The notes below the pieces were generated by a model. The model was given only the letters and a program-made list of their open reading frames with translations, searched no databases and was not told the origin of the DNA. Positions 25,511 through 34,294 of a DNA stretch of 64,000 nt are shown piece by piece; position 1 is the first letter of the stretch; each line of letters opens with the position of its first letter. The stretch lies in contig OZ244836.1 in assembly GCA_965220645.1 (NCBI GenBank), forward strand, positions 3,410,001 through 3,474,000, in the 5' to 3' direction. This DNA comes from Aldehydirespirator sp965220645 (GTDB lineage: Bacteria; Actinomycetota; Acidimicrobiia; Acidimicrobiales; Aldehydirespiratoraceae). Both the position numbers and the translations under genes were made by a program.

Positions 25511-26533
25511 TTAGTTGTAGCCGACGAGGGCTTCGCAGATGGTTCTCGTCAGCAGGGTGGTGACGTGGTAGGGGTCGGCGTTGGCGTTGGGTCTGCGGTC
25601 TTCGATGTAGCCCTTGCCGTCTTTGGCGACCTGCCACGGGATCCGCACCGACGCACCCCGATCTGACACCCCGTAGGAGTACTGGTCATAGCGCTCGGTC
25701 TCATGCTCACCAGTCAAACGGAACTCGATACCGGCGCCGTAGGCGCCCAGATGCTCCTCAGGCTTGCCGACCACGCCCAGTGCCTCACACGCCGCGATGA
25801 TCGGCTCATAGCCCTCGCGCATCGCCTTGGTCGACACGTTGCAGTGCATCCCGGCGCCGTTCCAGTCGCCCAACATCGGCTTGGGCTCAATAGTCACCTC
25901 AATACCGTGCTTCTCCGCCAGGCGGAACAACAAATAGCGCGCCACCCACACATGATCCGCGACCGTCACCGTGTCAGAGGGACCGATCTGGAACTCCCAC
26001 TGGCCCGGCATCACCTCCGCGTTGGTGCCCGCAATATCCAGACCAGCCTGAATACACGCCGTGGTGTGCTCCTCGATCAGCTCACGACCCGAGATACGGC
26101 CCGCCCCCACCCCGCAATAATACGGACCCTGAGGAGGCGGGAACCCCGCCGGCGGGAACCCCGCCGGCCACCTGGTTGTGGCATCGAGCAGCGTGTACTC
26201 CTGCTCCATGCCGAACAGCGGCAGCTGGTCCCTGTACTTCTCATGCACAGCCACACACTCGGCACGCCGGTTCGTGGGATGCGGCGACAGATCAGCCGTC
26301 AACAACGTCTCACACAACACCAGAATGTTGTCCCCGCCGCGCACCGGGTCACTGCAAGTGAACACCGGCTTGAGCACCACATCAGAATTGTCGCCCGTCG
26401 CCTGATTCGTCGACGAACCGTCAAACCCCCAGATCGGCGGCGCCTCATCATTGGACAGAATCTTCGTCTTCGTACGGATCTCGCCCGCCGGCTGGTTGCC
26501 GTCTATCCACAAATACTCAGCCCGATAAGTCAC
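25511..26533 (-). CDS. glnII: Glutamine synthetase type II (eukaryotic-like)
   Basis: 340 residues, the short decameric GSII form rather than the roughly 470-residue GlnA. The N-terminal beta-grasp region (AEYLWIDGN, PPIWGFDGSSTNQATGDNSD), the metal/ATP core (FGMEQEYTLLD, GAGMHCNVSTKAMREGYEPI) and the C-terminal DRGASVRIPWQVAKDGKGYI with EDRRPNANADPY are all present. It catalyses ATP-dependent amidation of glutamate. No adenylylation site of the GlnA type is expected in this class. It heads a likely operon with nadE, providing glutamine. The promoter region upstream holds part of a dispersed repeat element, and no NtcA- or GlnR-like site was recognised. Confidence 0.96.
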   Translation of the reverse strand: MTYRAEYLWIDGNQPAGEIRTKTKILSNDEAPPIWGFDGSSTNQATGDNSDVVLKPVFTCSDPVRGGDNILVLCETLLTADLSPHPTNRRAECVAVHEKYRDQLPLFGMEQEYTLLDATTRWPAGFPPAGFPPPQGPYYCGVGAGRISGRELIEEHTTACIQAGLDIAGTNAEVMPGQWEFQIGPSDTVTVADHVWVARYLLFRLAEKHGIEVTIEPKPMLGDWNGAGMHCNVSTKAMREGYEPIIAACEALGVVGKPEEHLGAYGAGIEFRLTGEHETERYDQYSYGVSDRGASVRIPWQVAKDGKGYIEDRRPNANADPYHVTTLLTRTICEALVGYN

Positions 26534-26599
26534 GTCATCTCCTTGCTGTATTTGGTGCAGTTGCTGCGGTTTCGGACGCTGAAAAAGGCTAGCGGCCCA

Positions 26600-26697
26600 G
26601 AGGCCGAGCGAGCACCCCGCACGTCATCTGAATCTTGCAGTACGCCGAGTGAGGCCGTGGCCCGAGCGGCCCGTGAGCGCAGCGAGCAAGAGCGGGA
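26600..26697. repeat. Dispersed intergenic element, copy A
   Basis: Outer motif AGAGGCCGAGCGAG and, about 50 bp on, the core GAGGCCGTGGCCCGAGCGGC continuing through CCGTGAGCGCAGCGAGCAAG. The core ends three bases from the stop codon of the HD-domain gene on the minus strand. Related copies are at 29822, 34294 and 62934. Confidence 0.9.
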
Positions 26698-26699
26698 GA

Positions 26700-27488
26700 T
26701 CATTGGCGATTCTCAGCCCACCAGCCGTCCAGCCGAGCCAGCAGTTCGTCAATGGGAAGCTCCCCCTCCGAACGCTTGATCTCCAGCAGCCAGGCGAGAG
26801 CCCTGCCCACGTCCCGACCGGGCGGCACACCGAGGTGGGCCATCACCGCGTCGCCGTCGATCTGGGGGCGCTCCGATGCCTTGCGCTCTGCTTCGGCCAG
26901 CACGGTGACACGGCGCTCGAGGTCGTCGATCTGGCGGTGGAGGTCGGCCTCCCTCTGGAGGTTGCGGGTGGTGCAGTCCGACCGGACCAGCTGGTTGAGA
27001 CGACCCAGCAGCGGCCCGGCGTCCCGGGCGTAGCGGCGCACCGCAGCATCGCTCCACCCGGCCGCGTAGCCCTTGAACCGGCCCGACAGCCGCACCAACT
27101 CGCTCACGTGCTCGATCATGGGTTCATCGAAGCCGAGCGCGGTGAGCCGTTTGCGGGTCATCCGGGCACCGACCGCCTCGTGGTGGCGGAAGGTCACCTC
27201 GCCGTGCTCGTAGCTGCGGGTGCGGGGCTTGCCAATGTCGTGAAACAGCGCCGCCAGGCGCACCACCAGGTCGTCAGGCGTCTTGGCCACCACCGCGATG
27301 GTGTGGGCCAGTACGTCCTTGTGCCGGTGAATCGGGTCCTGCTCCATCTGCAGATCCGGCAGTTCAGGCACGATCTCAGCCATCCTGCCGCAGTCGACCG
27401 CCGACCACAGCCGGGGCGCGGGATCATCGCCGCTGAGCAGGGCACATAGCTCTTCCCGGTGCGTTTGCCTGGCATCCACGACGATCAC
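26700..27488 (-). CDS. HD-domain protein resembling the C-terminal half of a CCA-adding enzyme
   Basis: 262 residues. The HD motif is clear (LVVRLAALFHDIGKPRTRSY, with HHEAVGARMTRKRL after it). The surrounding sequence (DCGRMAEIVPELPDLQMEQD, HRHKDVLAHTIAVV, RSDCTTRN, LGVPPGRDVGRALAWLLEIK) follows the C-terminal part of actinobacterial CCA tRNA nucleotidyltransferases. The N-terminal nucleotidyltransferase head, normally about 200 residues with G-S and D-x-D motifs, is absent; the frame starts with a GTG about 20 residues before homology begins. It could be a standalone phosphohydrolase or a truncated gene whose head lies elsewhere. Divergent from a lipoprotein gene. Its stop abuts repeat copy A. 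Confidence 0.8.
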   Translation of the reverse strand: MIVVDARQTHREELCALLSGDDPAPRLWSAVDCGRMAEIVPELPDLQMEQDPIHRHKDVLAHTIAVVAKTPDDLVVRLAALFHDIGKPRTRSYEHGEVTFRHHEAVGARMTRKRLTALGFDEPMIEHVSELVRLSGRFKGYAAGWSDAAVRRYARDAGPLLGRLNQLVRSDCTTRNLQREADLHRQIDDLERRVTVLAEAERKASERPQIDGDAVMAHLGVPPGRDVGRALAWLLEIKRSEGELPIDELLARLDGWWAENRQ

Positions 27489-27584
27489 CGCAAGAAAGCT
27501 TATGATCCAGCTTCACCGTTCGGTCCCGTGACGCGACGGGACAGGACCCGCGGTGTATGGTGGGCGCCTGGAAAGGAGTTCCTC

Positions 27585-28244
27585 ATGCGATCACTGAGGC
27601 TCGCAGCGGCGATCTTCGCGCTGGCGCTGGTTGCAGCGGCGTGCAGCGACGACGAGAACGGCGAGGAAGAGCCGGCTGACGGCCTGACGACGACCACCGA
27701 GTCTGTCACGCCCACAACGACCCAGCCCCGGGTGACCACCCCGACGACGACGCCGGAGGAAGAGCCCGTGACGACCACGGTCGTTGAGGCAGCCCCGACG
27801 ACCAGCACGACAGAGCCGCCGGAGCCCGGAACCAGCTTGGGGCCGCCTGCCCCGCCGAGCAACGTCCGCTGCCAGGCCGGCACAGCCGAGAACGAGCTCC
27901 GGGTGTCGTTCGACGCCCTTCCCAACCCGGCTGACATCTCCAAGATCCGGGTGTACGTGTCGGTGGACGGCGGGCCGATGATCACCAACGGCGAGTACAC
28001 CATCGGCCAGATCGACACCAGCGGCGACCGCTGGTCCGCTCCGGCCCGGAGGCTGCCCGCCAACGTGTCGCTGCGGCTCGCAGCAACGTCGTTCAACCAG
28101 CTGGGCCAGGAGTCGGGTTGGTACATCGTGCAGGGCCTCTACGCCGGTCCGGGGGCGCCTTGCGGCGATCCCGGCGACGCAGTCCTGCCTCCGACGACCT
28201 GCACCGCCGGCTGCGACGAGGAAGAGGGCGAGCCCGGAGCCTGA
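27585..28244 (+). CDS. Lipoprotein with Thr/Pro-rich linker and FnIII-like domain
   Basis: 219 residues. A strong RBS (AAAGGAG) precedes MRSLRLAAAIFALALVAAAC, a type II signal peptide with lipobox VAAAC. Residues about 22-90 are an acidic then Thr/Pro-rich linker (TTTTESVTPTTT, VTTPTTTPEEE) typical of a cell-wall-spanning stalk. The rest (PPSNVRCQAG, LRVSFDALPNPADISKIRVY, WYIVQGLYAGPGAPCG) looks like a small FnIII-type beta-sandwich with four Cys near the end. Exported and anchored in the membrane; a binding or structural role is likely but the ligand is unknown. It lies just before a second lipoprotein gene on the same strand. Confidence 0.75.
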   Translation: MRSLRLAAAIFALALVAAACSDDENGEEEPADGLTTTTESVTPTTTQPRVTTPTTTPEEEPVTTTVVEAAPTTSTTEPPEPGTSLGPPAPPSNVRCQAGTAENELRVSFDALPNPADISKIRVYVSVDGGPMITNGEYTIGQIDTSGDRWSAPARRLPANVSLRLAATSFNQLGQESGWYIVQGLYAGPGAPCGDPGDAVLPPTTCTAGCDEEEGEPGA

Positions 28245-28324
28245 CCGGTCTCCCGCTCCGGTCGGGAACCAGACCGACCGGAGCATCGTCATAGGTGTTG
28301 ATCGCCTTAACTGGGAGGACACCT

Positions 28325-29821
28325 ATGCATAGTGCAGCCAACCTCCAACGGAGGACGACGCTCCGTCGGTTGAGGATCCTGGTGCTGGCGCTGTTGAGCG
28401 TCGCGTCGGTGTTGCTCAGCGCCTGCGGCGGCGACGACGACGACGCGAGCGCCGCCACGATGGACTCCTCCGCCGCGGCCGAGATGGACTTCCCCGCGGA
28501 CTTCGCTGACGGCGACATGGCCGGCTCGGACCAGAGCGGCGCATCGAGACGGTCGGCAGAGAGCCCAGACACGGCCATGGCCGAAGAGGAGATGGCCCCA
28601 CAGACCGAGGAAGCGGCTCTGGCCGTTCCCACCACGCTCACGCCCGCCGACCTGGGACGCGAGATCGTGTACCGGGCCACGATCGGCGTGCAGGCCGACG
28701 ATGTGACCGCGGCCAGCAACGAGGCAGTGGCCATCATCCAGGGCCTGGGGGGCATCGTGTTCGCCCAGACGACCCGCACCGAGCCCGAGCCCTGGGCCGA
28801 GATCGTCTTCAAGGTGCTCCCCGCCGACTTCTCGACCGCGCTGGAGCACCTGGCCGGCGTGGGCAAGCTGGTCGACCAGTCGATCAGCGCCGACGACGTG
28901 ACCGAGCGGGTCGTCGACCTCGAGAGCCGCATCAGCACCTCCGAGACCAGCGTGACCCGCCTGCGCCGACTCCTGGATGAGGCGGTCGACCTCGAGGATG
29001 TGGCCGCGATCGAGCGCCAGCTGCTCGACCGGGAGACCACGCTCGAGGTCCTGCGGGGACAGCTGCGCACCCTGCGCGACCAGGTCGACCTGGCCACCAT
29101 CACATTGAACATCACCCAGTCGCCCACCGTTCTGCCCGACACCGGCATCATGGCGCAGGCCTGGGTGTCGGACGACGCCGACGACCCGTGCCTGGGCACC
29201 GAGCACTTCAACGCCGATCCCGACTCCATCCTGTACTTCTGCCTGGAGGTGGAGAACACCGGCGCCTCGGCGCTGACCGACGTCACCGTCCGCTCCCGCG
29301 AGGTGCGCCTCGACGTCGGCTCCTTCGAACTGGTTCAGGGCCGATTCGACCGGATCGAGCCCGGCGAGTTGCTGGTGGCGGTGCTGGCCGAGCCCGTCGA
29401 GGACGGGCGGATGGCAGGCAGGGTCGCGACGCGGGGTCTCGAGATCAACCTTGAAATCGAGGCCGTGCCGGTGGATTCTGAGGGAGAGCTCCTTCAAGAG
29501 GTCTCGGCATCCGCGTGGGTGTACGTGGACGTGGACCCAGACGAGTCGCTGCCCGGCTTCCGCGACTCGATCTCCGACGGTGCCGGGTTCCTGCGCTCCC
29601 TCGTGGGCGTAGTCCTGGTCGTGGTCGGGGTCATGGTGCCGTTCCTGCCCTTCGTGGCCGTGATCATCGCCTTGGTCTGGTGGCGCCGCCGGCGGCGGGG
29701 CCCCGCGCCGCCCAAGCGCAAGAAGGCGAAGGCGAAGACTCCCCCACCCGCTCCCGCACCGCCGCCCCCGCCCGAGCCCGAGCCCGAACCCGAACCCGAG
29801 CGCTCCGCCGATTCCTCGTGA
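28325..29821 (+). CDS. DUF4349 lipoprotein with C-terminal membrane anchor
   Basis: 498 residues. GGGAGG precedes an ATG; the signal peptide ends with lipobox LLSAC followed by an Asp run. After an acidic Met-rich spacer, the DUF4349 region (DLGREIVYRATIGVQADDVT, EIVFKVLPADFSTALEHLAG, VVDLESRISTSETSVTRLRR, LRDQVDLATITLNI) includes a central coiled coil. A beta-rich segment follows (CLEVENTGASALTDVTVRSR), then one strong transmembrane helix (SLVGVVLVVVGVMVPFLPFV) and a cytoplasmic tail of basic and Pro/Glu-rich repeats. DUF4349 has no established biochemical role. The stop codon is directly followed by repeat copy B. It may be cotranscribed with the lipoprotein 80 bp upstream. Confidence 0.85.
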   Translation: MHSAANLQRRTTLRRLRILVLALLSVASVLLSACGGDDDDASAATMDSSAAAEMDFPADFADGDMAGSDQSGASRRSAESPDTAMAEEEMAPQTEEAALAVPTTLTPADLGREIVYRATIGVQADDVTAASNEAVAIIQGLGGIVFAQTTRTEPEPWAEIVFKVLPADFSTALEHLAGVGKLVDQSISADDVTERVVDLESRISTSETSVTRLRRLLDEAVDLEDVAAIERQLLDRETTLEVLRGQLRTLRDQVDLATITLNITQSPTVLPDTGIMAQAWVSDDADDPCLGTEHFNADPDSILYFCLEVENTGASALTDVTVRSREVRLDVGSFELVQGRFDRIEPGELLVAVLAEPVEDGRMAGRVATRGLEINLEIEAVPVDSEGELLQEVSASAWVYVDVDPDESLPGFRDSISDGAGFLRSLVGVVLVVVGVMVPFLPFVAVIIALVWWRRRRRGPAPPKRKKAKAKTPPPAPAPPPPPEPEPEPEPERSADSS

Positions 29822-29939
29822 GCCCGCTCTTGTTCGCTTCGCTCACGGGCCGCTCGGGCCACGGCCTCGCTGAGTGCCCTGCGAATCCTCGTGTAACGGT
29901 TGCCTTCCCGCTCGGCCTCTAATCTCCCGCTCGGCCTCT
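29822..29939. repeat. Dispersed intergenic element, copy B (inverted)
   Basis: Starts on the base after the DUF4349 stop: GCCCGCTCTTGTTCGCTTCG then CTCACGGGCCGCTCGGGCCA and CGGCCTCGCT is the reverse complement of the core in copies C and D. The outer motif follows twice as CCCGCTCGGCCTCT (29907-29920 and 29926-29939). Confidence 0.92.
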
Positions 29940-29974
29940 AATCTGTCGCGGGCACCGCCGCGAGAGGAGCAGGA

Positions 29975-30424
29975 GTGGGCGCACAACAGGAACGCAACAA
30001 GCAGATCGTGGCCCGGTACTGGGACGCGCTGTACGCCCACGACTGGGACGCCGTCGGGGGGTTCTTCGCCGCCGAGGCCAACTACGTGGACGTGGGCACG
30101 GGCGAGTCGGGTGGAGGCGCCCACGGCCCGGCCCAGATCGTGGCCCGGCTGAGGCTGGGATTGGAGCCGGTGGCGAGCCACACCCACGAGATGGGCCTGA
30201 TGGTGGCCGAAGGCTCGACGGTGGTAACCGAGCACCTCGAGGTGTGGATGTTCCATACCGGCGAGGTGATCAGGCACCCCTTCACATCGGTGATGGAGCT
30301 CGATGAAGCGGGCATGATCACACGCTGGTGGGACTACTCCAACCTTTCGAACCTGCTCGACAACGCCCCGCAGTGGTGGCTGGAGCACATCGCCTCCGGC
30401 TGGCGATCCACTCTCGACGCCTGA
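29975..30424 (+). CDS. NTF2-like / SnoaL-like protein
   Basis: 149 residues from a GTG with GAGGAG upstream. The cone-shaped NTF2 fold is suggested by the N-terminal helix (ERNKQIVARYWDALYAHDWD), then a strand-rich half (YVDVGTGESG, VVTEHLEVWMFHTGEV) and the end IRHPFTSVMELDEAGMITRW followed by WWDYS, much as in limonene-epoxide-hydrolase-like or SnoaL polyketide-cyclase-like proteins. Asp and Trp at this pocket position are typical. The substrate cannot be inferred, and many family members have no enzymatic role. It stands alone between a repeat element and a convergent membrane-protein gene. Confidence 0.75.
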   Translation: MGAQQERNKQIVARYWDALYAHDWDAVGGFFAAEANYVDVGTGESGGGAHGPAQIVARLRLGLEPVASHTHEMGLMVAEGSTVVTEHLEVWMFHTGEVIRHPFTSVMELDEAGMITRWWDYSNLSNLLDNAPQWWLEHIASGWRSTLDA

Positions 30425-30440
30425 CGCTGCCGAGCAGCCC

Positions 30441-30716
30441 TCAGGCACCTTCCTTCTCGCGCCGGCTGCGGAGGATCACCCCTGCGATCATGGCCACACC
30501 GACCGCGACGACGGCCCCTCCGACCATCAGCACCGGGTCGAGGTCGGCCCAGTAGCGGTCGGTGAGGGCGGCCAACGCGATTGCGATGAAGATCAGCCCG
30601 GCCACCAGCGACACCGGATCAACGCGGCGGGACTCGGGCTCCGCAGACCGCGGCCCTGCACCGTCGTCAAACGCCCCTTCAGCCGCAGTCTCGTCGGTCT
30701 TGGGTTCGCCAGTCAT
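30441..30716 (-). CDS. Small two-helix membrane protein
   Basis: 91 residues: an acidic soluble N-terminus (about 35 residues), then LVAGLIFIAIALAALTDRYW and MVGGAVVAVGVAMIAGVIL as two membrane helices, and a basic end (RSRREKEGA). Its ATG overlaps the stop of the PspC gene (ATGA), so it is translationally coupled to it. Such small proteins often follow PspC genes in actinobacteria, suggesting a shared envelope-stress role; the sequence itself has no functional motif. Confidence 0.7.
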   Translation of the reverse strand: MTGEPKTDETAAEGAFDDGAGPRSAEPESRRVDPVSLVAGLIFIAIALAALTDRYWADLDPVLMVGGAVVAVGVAMIAGVILRSRREKEGA

Positions 30717-32350
30717 GGACCCGTCTCTCCTGTCGTGGGCGGCGCGCGCACGGTCATGACCTCGGCCTTGCCCACGCCCACATCGATATCCAGGCGCAGC
30801 TCACCCTCGTGCTCGCCCCACACCCCTACCGTGACCGTGCGGCCGATGCCGAGGCCGTCCTCGCTGTCCTCCCACGGATAGCCGACGCCGCGCGCCTCGT
30901 CGCGCAGACGCTTGAGTATGAGCCGGGGCTCCGACCCGGGACTATCGGCGAACAGGCGGGCGAGTGACTGCCGCTGCTCGGGCGAGATCCGTAGGCCATG
31001 ATCCCTCTCATAGGCCTCCACAAGGTCTTCAAGGCCCTCCCCCTCGCCGCAGCACGTCAGAAGCCACATCCCTTCGATCAGATCTCGGACATCGGCCAAG
31101 TCCTGGATCCTGTCGGGTCCCGATCCGCCGTACCACACCCGGATGTTTCCGGCCCCCACGTCGATGTCGGCAGTCGTGGAGATGTTGTCGGGCACGTACA
31201 CCAGCATCTCGCCCACGCTGAGGCTGAGATCCACGGAGTGATTCGTGTTCTCGGGATCGAGATAGCGCAGGTCCACCACCATCTGGCCGACACCGTGGCG
31301 GTACTCGTCCTGAAGCTCGTCGGTGTCGGTGACGCTCACCCGGACCTCCCCCACCCCTGATGCCCACGGCAACTCGGCTCCGACGAACAGCAGCAGGGGC
31401 GCGGAGAGCACGACCCCGAGCAGGATGAGGCCTCGCGCCGGCACTGCGTAAGCCGACGTCAACAGCCCGACGCCCGTGATGCCCAGAGCGACCGCGAAGT
31501 AGACACCGATGTCCACCTCGATTGCGTCGAGACGACCCAATATCACTGCGCCGCCCGTGTACGCGAGCAGGACCGCGAGGGTGAGATAGCCGATCGTCGT
31601 GCGCCCCTGCCGTCGCACCGGAGCGGCAGGAGTTGGCCGAGGTCCGGTTGGCGATGCGGCCGCCCACTTCGGCCCCGCAGCCGCCGACATGGAGGGAGGA
31701 GGCGCCGGGGGTGATGGCGCCGACGACGGCGGCGGGGCCGGAGTGGGCTTGGACCGCCCGGTGGGTCCGGGCCAGAGCACCAGGGCCACACCGGCGGCTA
31801 CGAGGACGAGGGCCAGGAACGGAGCAATCGTCCACACGTTGATGAATGTCTTGAACAGCTCGCCGCTGAGGTTGGCGGTGATGAGAAGGCCGATGCCGAT
31901 CAGGACCACGGCCATCAGGCTGCGGATGCGGTGAGGCGAATCTCCCCCGAGAGCCTTGGCGATGACGCTGCGAGAGTCCTCCCGCGGCAGGGCCAGCCAG
32001 CCGATGAGGTACAGGAACGGACCGGCTCCGCCCAGAAAGGTCAACACGATGAAGGCGATCCGCACGATCACCGAGTCGATGCCGAAGTAGGCACCGATCC
32101 CCCCGGCCACGCCCGCGATCACCTTGTCCGTGGAGCTGCGGCACAGGGTGCGCTTGGACGCGGGATCGTCGGCCGCGGCGCCCGGGGCTTGGTCGTGACT
32201 CGGCGCTCCGGCACCGGGGGGCTGCTCTTCGGCCATGCCGTCCCGGTCGCCGCCGAGACTCGATTCCTCAGCGTCGGCCGGCTGCTCCTTGCCGGGGGGC
32301 TGCTCTTCGGCCATGCCGTCCAGTGTGTGGCGTGGCGTCGAGGCGGCCAA
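30713..32350 (-). CDS. PspC-domain multi-pass membrane protein
   Basis: About 545 residues. A low-complexity leader with a duplicated GMAEEQPPG motif precedes a PspC domain (TLCRSSTDKVIAGVAGGIGA, YFGIDSVIVRIAFIVLTFLG, LYLIGWLALP). Several membrane helices follow, broken by a Pro/Ser-rich linker, then a soluble C-terminal domain (roughly residues 350-545, VGEMLVYVPDNISTTADIDV and similar) resembling the beta-helical toast-rack/LiaF-like domains often fused to PspC. Start is a TTG with GGGAG upstream; an ATG 36 bases later is the alternative. Divergent from a PspC-histidine kinase gene across about 90 bp. Expected role: sensing or relieving cell-envelope stress. Confidence 0.82.
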   Translation of the reverse strand: MAASTPRHTLDGMAEEQPPGKEQPADAEESSLGGDRDGMAEEQPPGAGAPSHDQAPGAAADDPASKRTLCRSSTDKVIAGVAGGIGAYFGIDSVIVRIAFIVLTFLGGAGPFLYLIGWLALPREDSRSVIAKALGGDSPHRIRSLMAVVLIGIGLLITANLSGELFKTFINVWTIAPFLALVLVAAGVALVLWPGPTGRSKPTPAPPPSSAPSPPAPPPSMSAAAGPKWAAASPTGPRPTPAAPVRRQGRTTIGYLTLAVLLAYTGGAVILGRLDAIEVDIGVYFAVALGITGVGLLTSAYAVPARGLILLGVVLSAPLLLFVGAELPWASGVGEVRVSVTDTDELQDEYRHGVGQMVVDLRYLDPENTNHSVDLSLSVGEMLVYVPDNISTTADIDVGAGNIRVWYGGSGPDRIQDLADVRDLIEGMWLLTCCGEGEGLEDLVEAYERDHGLRISPEQRQSLARLFADSPGSEPRLILKRLRDEARGVGYPWEDSEDGLGIGRTVTVGVWGEHEGELRLDIDVGVGKAEVMTVRAPPTTGETGP

Positions 32351-32443
32351 TGGGGAATCTCCCTGAACTCTCCCTTAGGGCGGCTGCCGACTTCGGGGTC
32401 GGTCCCCGGTGCCGGCCCGGTCCGCTCGTGCCATCATCTCCCC

Positions 32444-33607
32444 ATGGCACCCACCCGTGCTGGCTGGCCGGTCAGGTCCCGCACTGACCGCGTGATCGCA
32501 GGGGTGTGCGGCGGCGTGGGGGCGCGCCTCGGCATCGACGCCACCATCGTGAGGATCGCCTTCGTGGCGCTAGCCCTGGCCTGGGTCGGGGTGCCCCTCT
32601 ACCTGCTGGCATGGATCCTGCTTCCCCAGGCTGGTGCCCCCTCGGCCACGACGGAGTCCCCCGGCCTGCCGACGCCGGCCCGTTCGACCGCCAGACGGGC
32701 CGTGGGCATGGCATTGATCGTGGCCGGAACGGTGCTGCTGGTCCGGCATCTGGGTATCGCTCTGCCCGACACCGTCATCTGGCCGGCCCTGTGCGTGGCC
32801 TTCGGGCTGGGGATCGTGGTCTGGAGGGCGCAGCCCGAGGCCAGCCTCGATCGGAGGGCGGCGGTGCGGATCGCGGCGGGCACGATCCTGCTCGCGCTCG
32901 GCATCGGGGCGATCGCCGCGACCAACCTGTCGCTGGCCGCCGTGCGGGACGGGCTGCTGTCCGGCGGGCTGGTCGTGGGCGGTCTGGCCCTGATCCTGGG
33001 ACCCTGGGTGGCCGTGCTGGCGAGGGACCGTCGCGACGAGCGCCAGCGCCGCATCCGGGCCGACGAGCGGGCCGACATGGCCGCGCACCTGCACGACTCG
33101 GTGCTGCAGACCCTGGCCCTCGTGCAGCGCGCCGACGACCCGGCCCGCATGGCTGCTCTGGCCCGGCGCCAGGAGCGGGAGTTGCGAGGTTGGCTCTACG
33201 ACGGCGGCTCCGGGCCCGACCAGGCCACGGTGAGGGCCGCGGTCGAGCACCTGGCCGCCGCCATAGAGGACCGCCACGGTGTGGTCATGGACGTGGTGGC
33301 CGTGGGCGACGCTCCCTTGGATCCGGCCATGGAGTCGCTGGTGGCCGCGGCGGGCGAGGCCATGACCAACGCCGCCCGGTGGTCGGGCTCCGCAACCGTG
33401 TCGGTGTATCTGGAAGCCACACCCCAGAGGGTGGAAGTGTTCGTGCGCGACCGGGGCGCAGGCTTCGATCCAGAGGCCGTCGACGGAGACTCCCACGGGA
33501 TCCGCGACTCGATCCAGGGGCGGCTCGACCGGGTGGGCGGGCGCTGCGAGATCACGAGCTCCGTCGGCAACGGCACCGAGGTGCGGCTACATCTGGGCCG
33601 GAGCTGA
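32444..33607 (+). CDS. PspC-domain sensor histidine kinase (LiaS/NarL-type)
   Basis: 387 residues. An N-terminal PspC domain (SRTDRVIAGVCGGVGARLGI, then DATIVRIAFVALAL and VPLYLLAWILLPQ) is joined to membrane helices (GMALIVAGTVLLV, ILLALGIGAIAATN, GGLALILGPWVAVL) and a cytoplasmic HisKA_3/HATPase core. The phosphoacceptor His is in AHLHDSVLQTLALVQ near residue 216; the N-box (GEAMTNAARWS) and G-box (RDRGAGFDPEAVDGDSHG) lie near 305 and 335. Followed after 12 bp by its response regulator. The same PspC module occurs in the divergent neighbour, so the two membrane proteins may sense the same signal. Confidence 0.88.
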   Translation: MAPTRAGWPVRSRTDRVIAGVCGGVGARLGIDATIVRIAFVALALAWVGVPLYLLAWILLPQAGAPSATTESPGLPTPARSTARRAVGMALIVAGTVLLVRHLGIALPDTVIWPALCVAFGLGIVVWRAQPEASLDRRAAVRIAAGTILLALGIGAIAATNLSLAAVRDGLLSGGLVVGGLALILGPWVAVLARDRRDERQRRIRADERADMAAHLHDSVLQTLALVQRADDPARMAALARRQERELRGWLYDGGSGPDQATVRAAVEHLAAAIEDRHGVVMDVVAVGDAPLDPAMESLVAAAGEAMTNAARWSGSATVSVYLEATPQRVEVFVRDRGAGFDPEAVDGDSHGIRDSIQGRLDRVGGRCEITSSVGNGTEVRLHLGRS

Positions 33608-33619
33608 CGGGGGCTCGAC

Positions 33620-34294
33620 GTGGCTACTGTGGCGGTCATGGCGGCTGCGCCTCCAAGAGTGGTGATCGTCGACGACCATCGTCTGTTCCGCAGCGGGGTG
33701 CGGACCGAGATCGGCGACCGGGTGACCGTGGTGGCCGAGGCCGACGACGTGGGCTCAGCGGTGGAAGCAATCGAGCGCTGGAACCCCGACGTGGTGCTGC
33801 TCGACGTGCACCTCCCGTCAGGGTCGGGGCGCGAGGTGATCGAGTCGGTGGCCGCGGCCGGCGTCGAGACCCGGTTCCTGGCCCTGTCTGTGTCCGACGC
33901 AGCCAGCGACGTGATCGGCGTCGTGCGGGCCGGGGCCAGGGGTTACGTCACCAAGTCGATCTCGGGCGAAGACCTGGTGGACGCCATCGTGCGGGTGCGC
34001 GACGGCGACGCGGTGTTCTCGCCCCGCCTAGCCGGTTTCGTGCTCGACGCCTTCGCAGCCGACACAGTGGCCGTGGCCGGAGCGGAGTCCGACGAGGACC
34101 TCGACCGGCTCACCGCGAGGGAGCGGGAGGTGCTGCGCCACCTGGCCCGGGGCTACACCTACAAGGAGATCGCCCGCCAGCTCACCATCTCGGTCAAGAC
34201 GGTCGAGACCCACGCCTCGGCAGTGCTGCGCAAGCTCCAGCTGTCGAACCGCCACGAGCTGAGCCGCTGGGCCGCCGCCCGCCGCATCTGGTGA
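33620..34294 (+). CDS. NarL/LuxR-family response regulator
   Basis: 224 residues. The receiver domain has acidic residues in VVIVDDHRLFRSG, the phosphoacceptor Asp in PDVVLLDVHLPSGSG near residue 60, and Lys in GYVTKSISGEDLVDAI. A LuxR-type HTH follows (LTAREREVLRHLARGYTYKE, then IARQLTISVKTVETHASAVL). The GTG start with GGGGG upstream is used; an ATG six codons later is possible. Partner of the PspC-kinase; target promoters may include the divergent PspC gene. The stop codon is followed at once by repeat copy C. Confidence 0.93.
   Translation: MATVAVMAAAPPRVVIVDDHRLFRSGVRTEIGDRVTVVAEADDVGSAVEAIERWNPDVVLLDVHLPSGSGREVIESVAAAGVETRFLALSVSDAASDVIGVVRAGARGYVTKSISGEDLVDAIVRVRDGDAVFSPRLAGFVLDAFAADTVAVAGAESDEDLDRLTAREREVLRHLARGYTYKEIARQLTISVKTVETHASAVLRKLQLSNRHELSRWAAARRIW

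Noticed and set aside
30713..32350. Frameshift in the PspC gene because of the duplicated GMAEEQPPG leader
   Set aside because: The repeat is in frame and followed by an intact PspC domain; it only makes the start codon uncertain.
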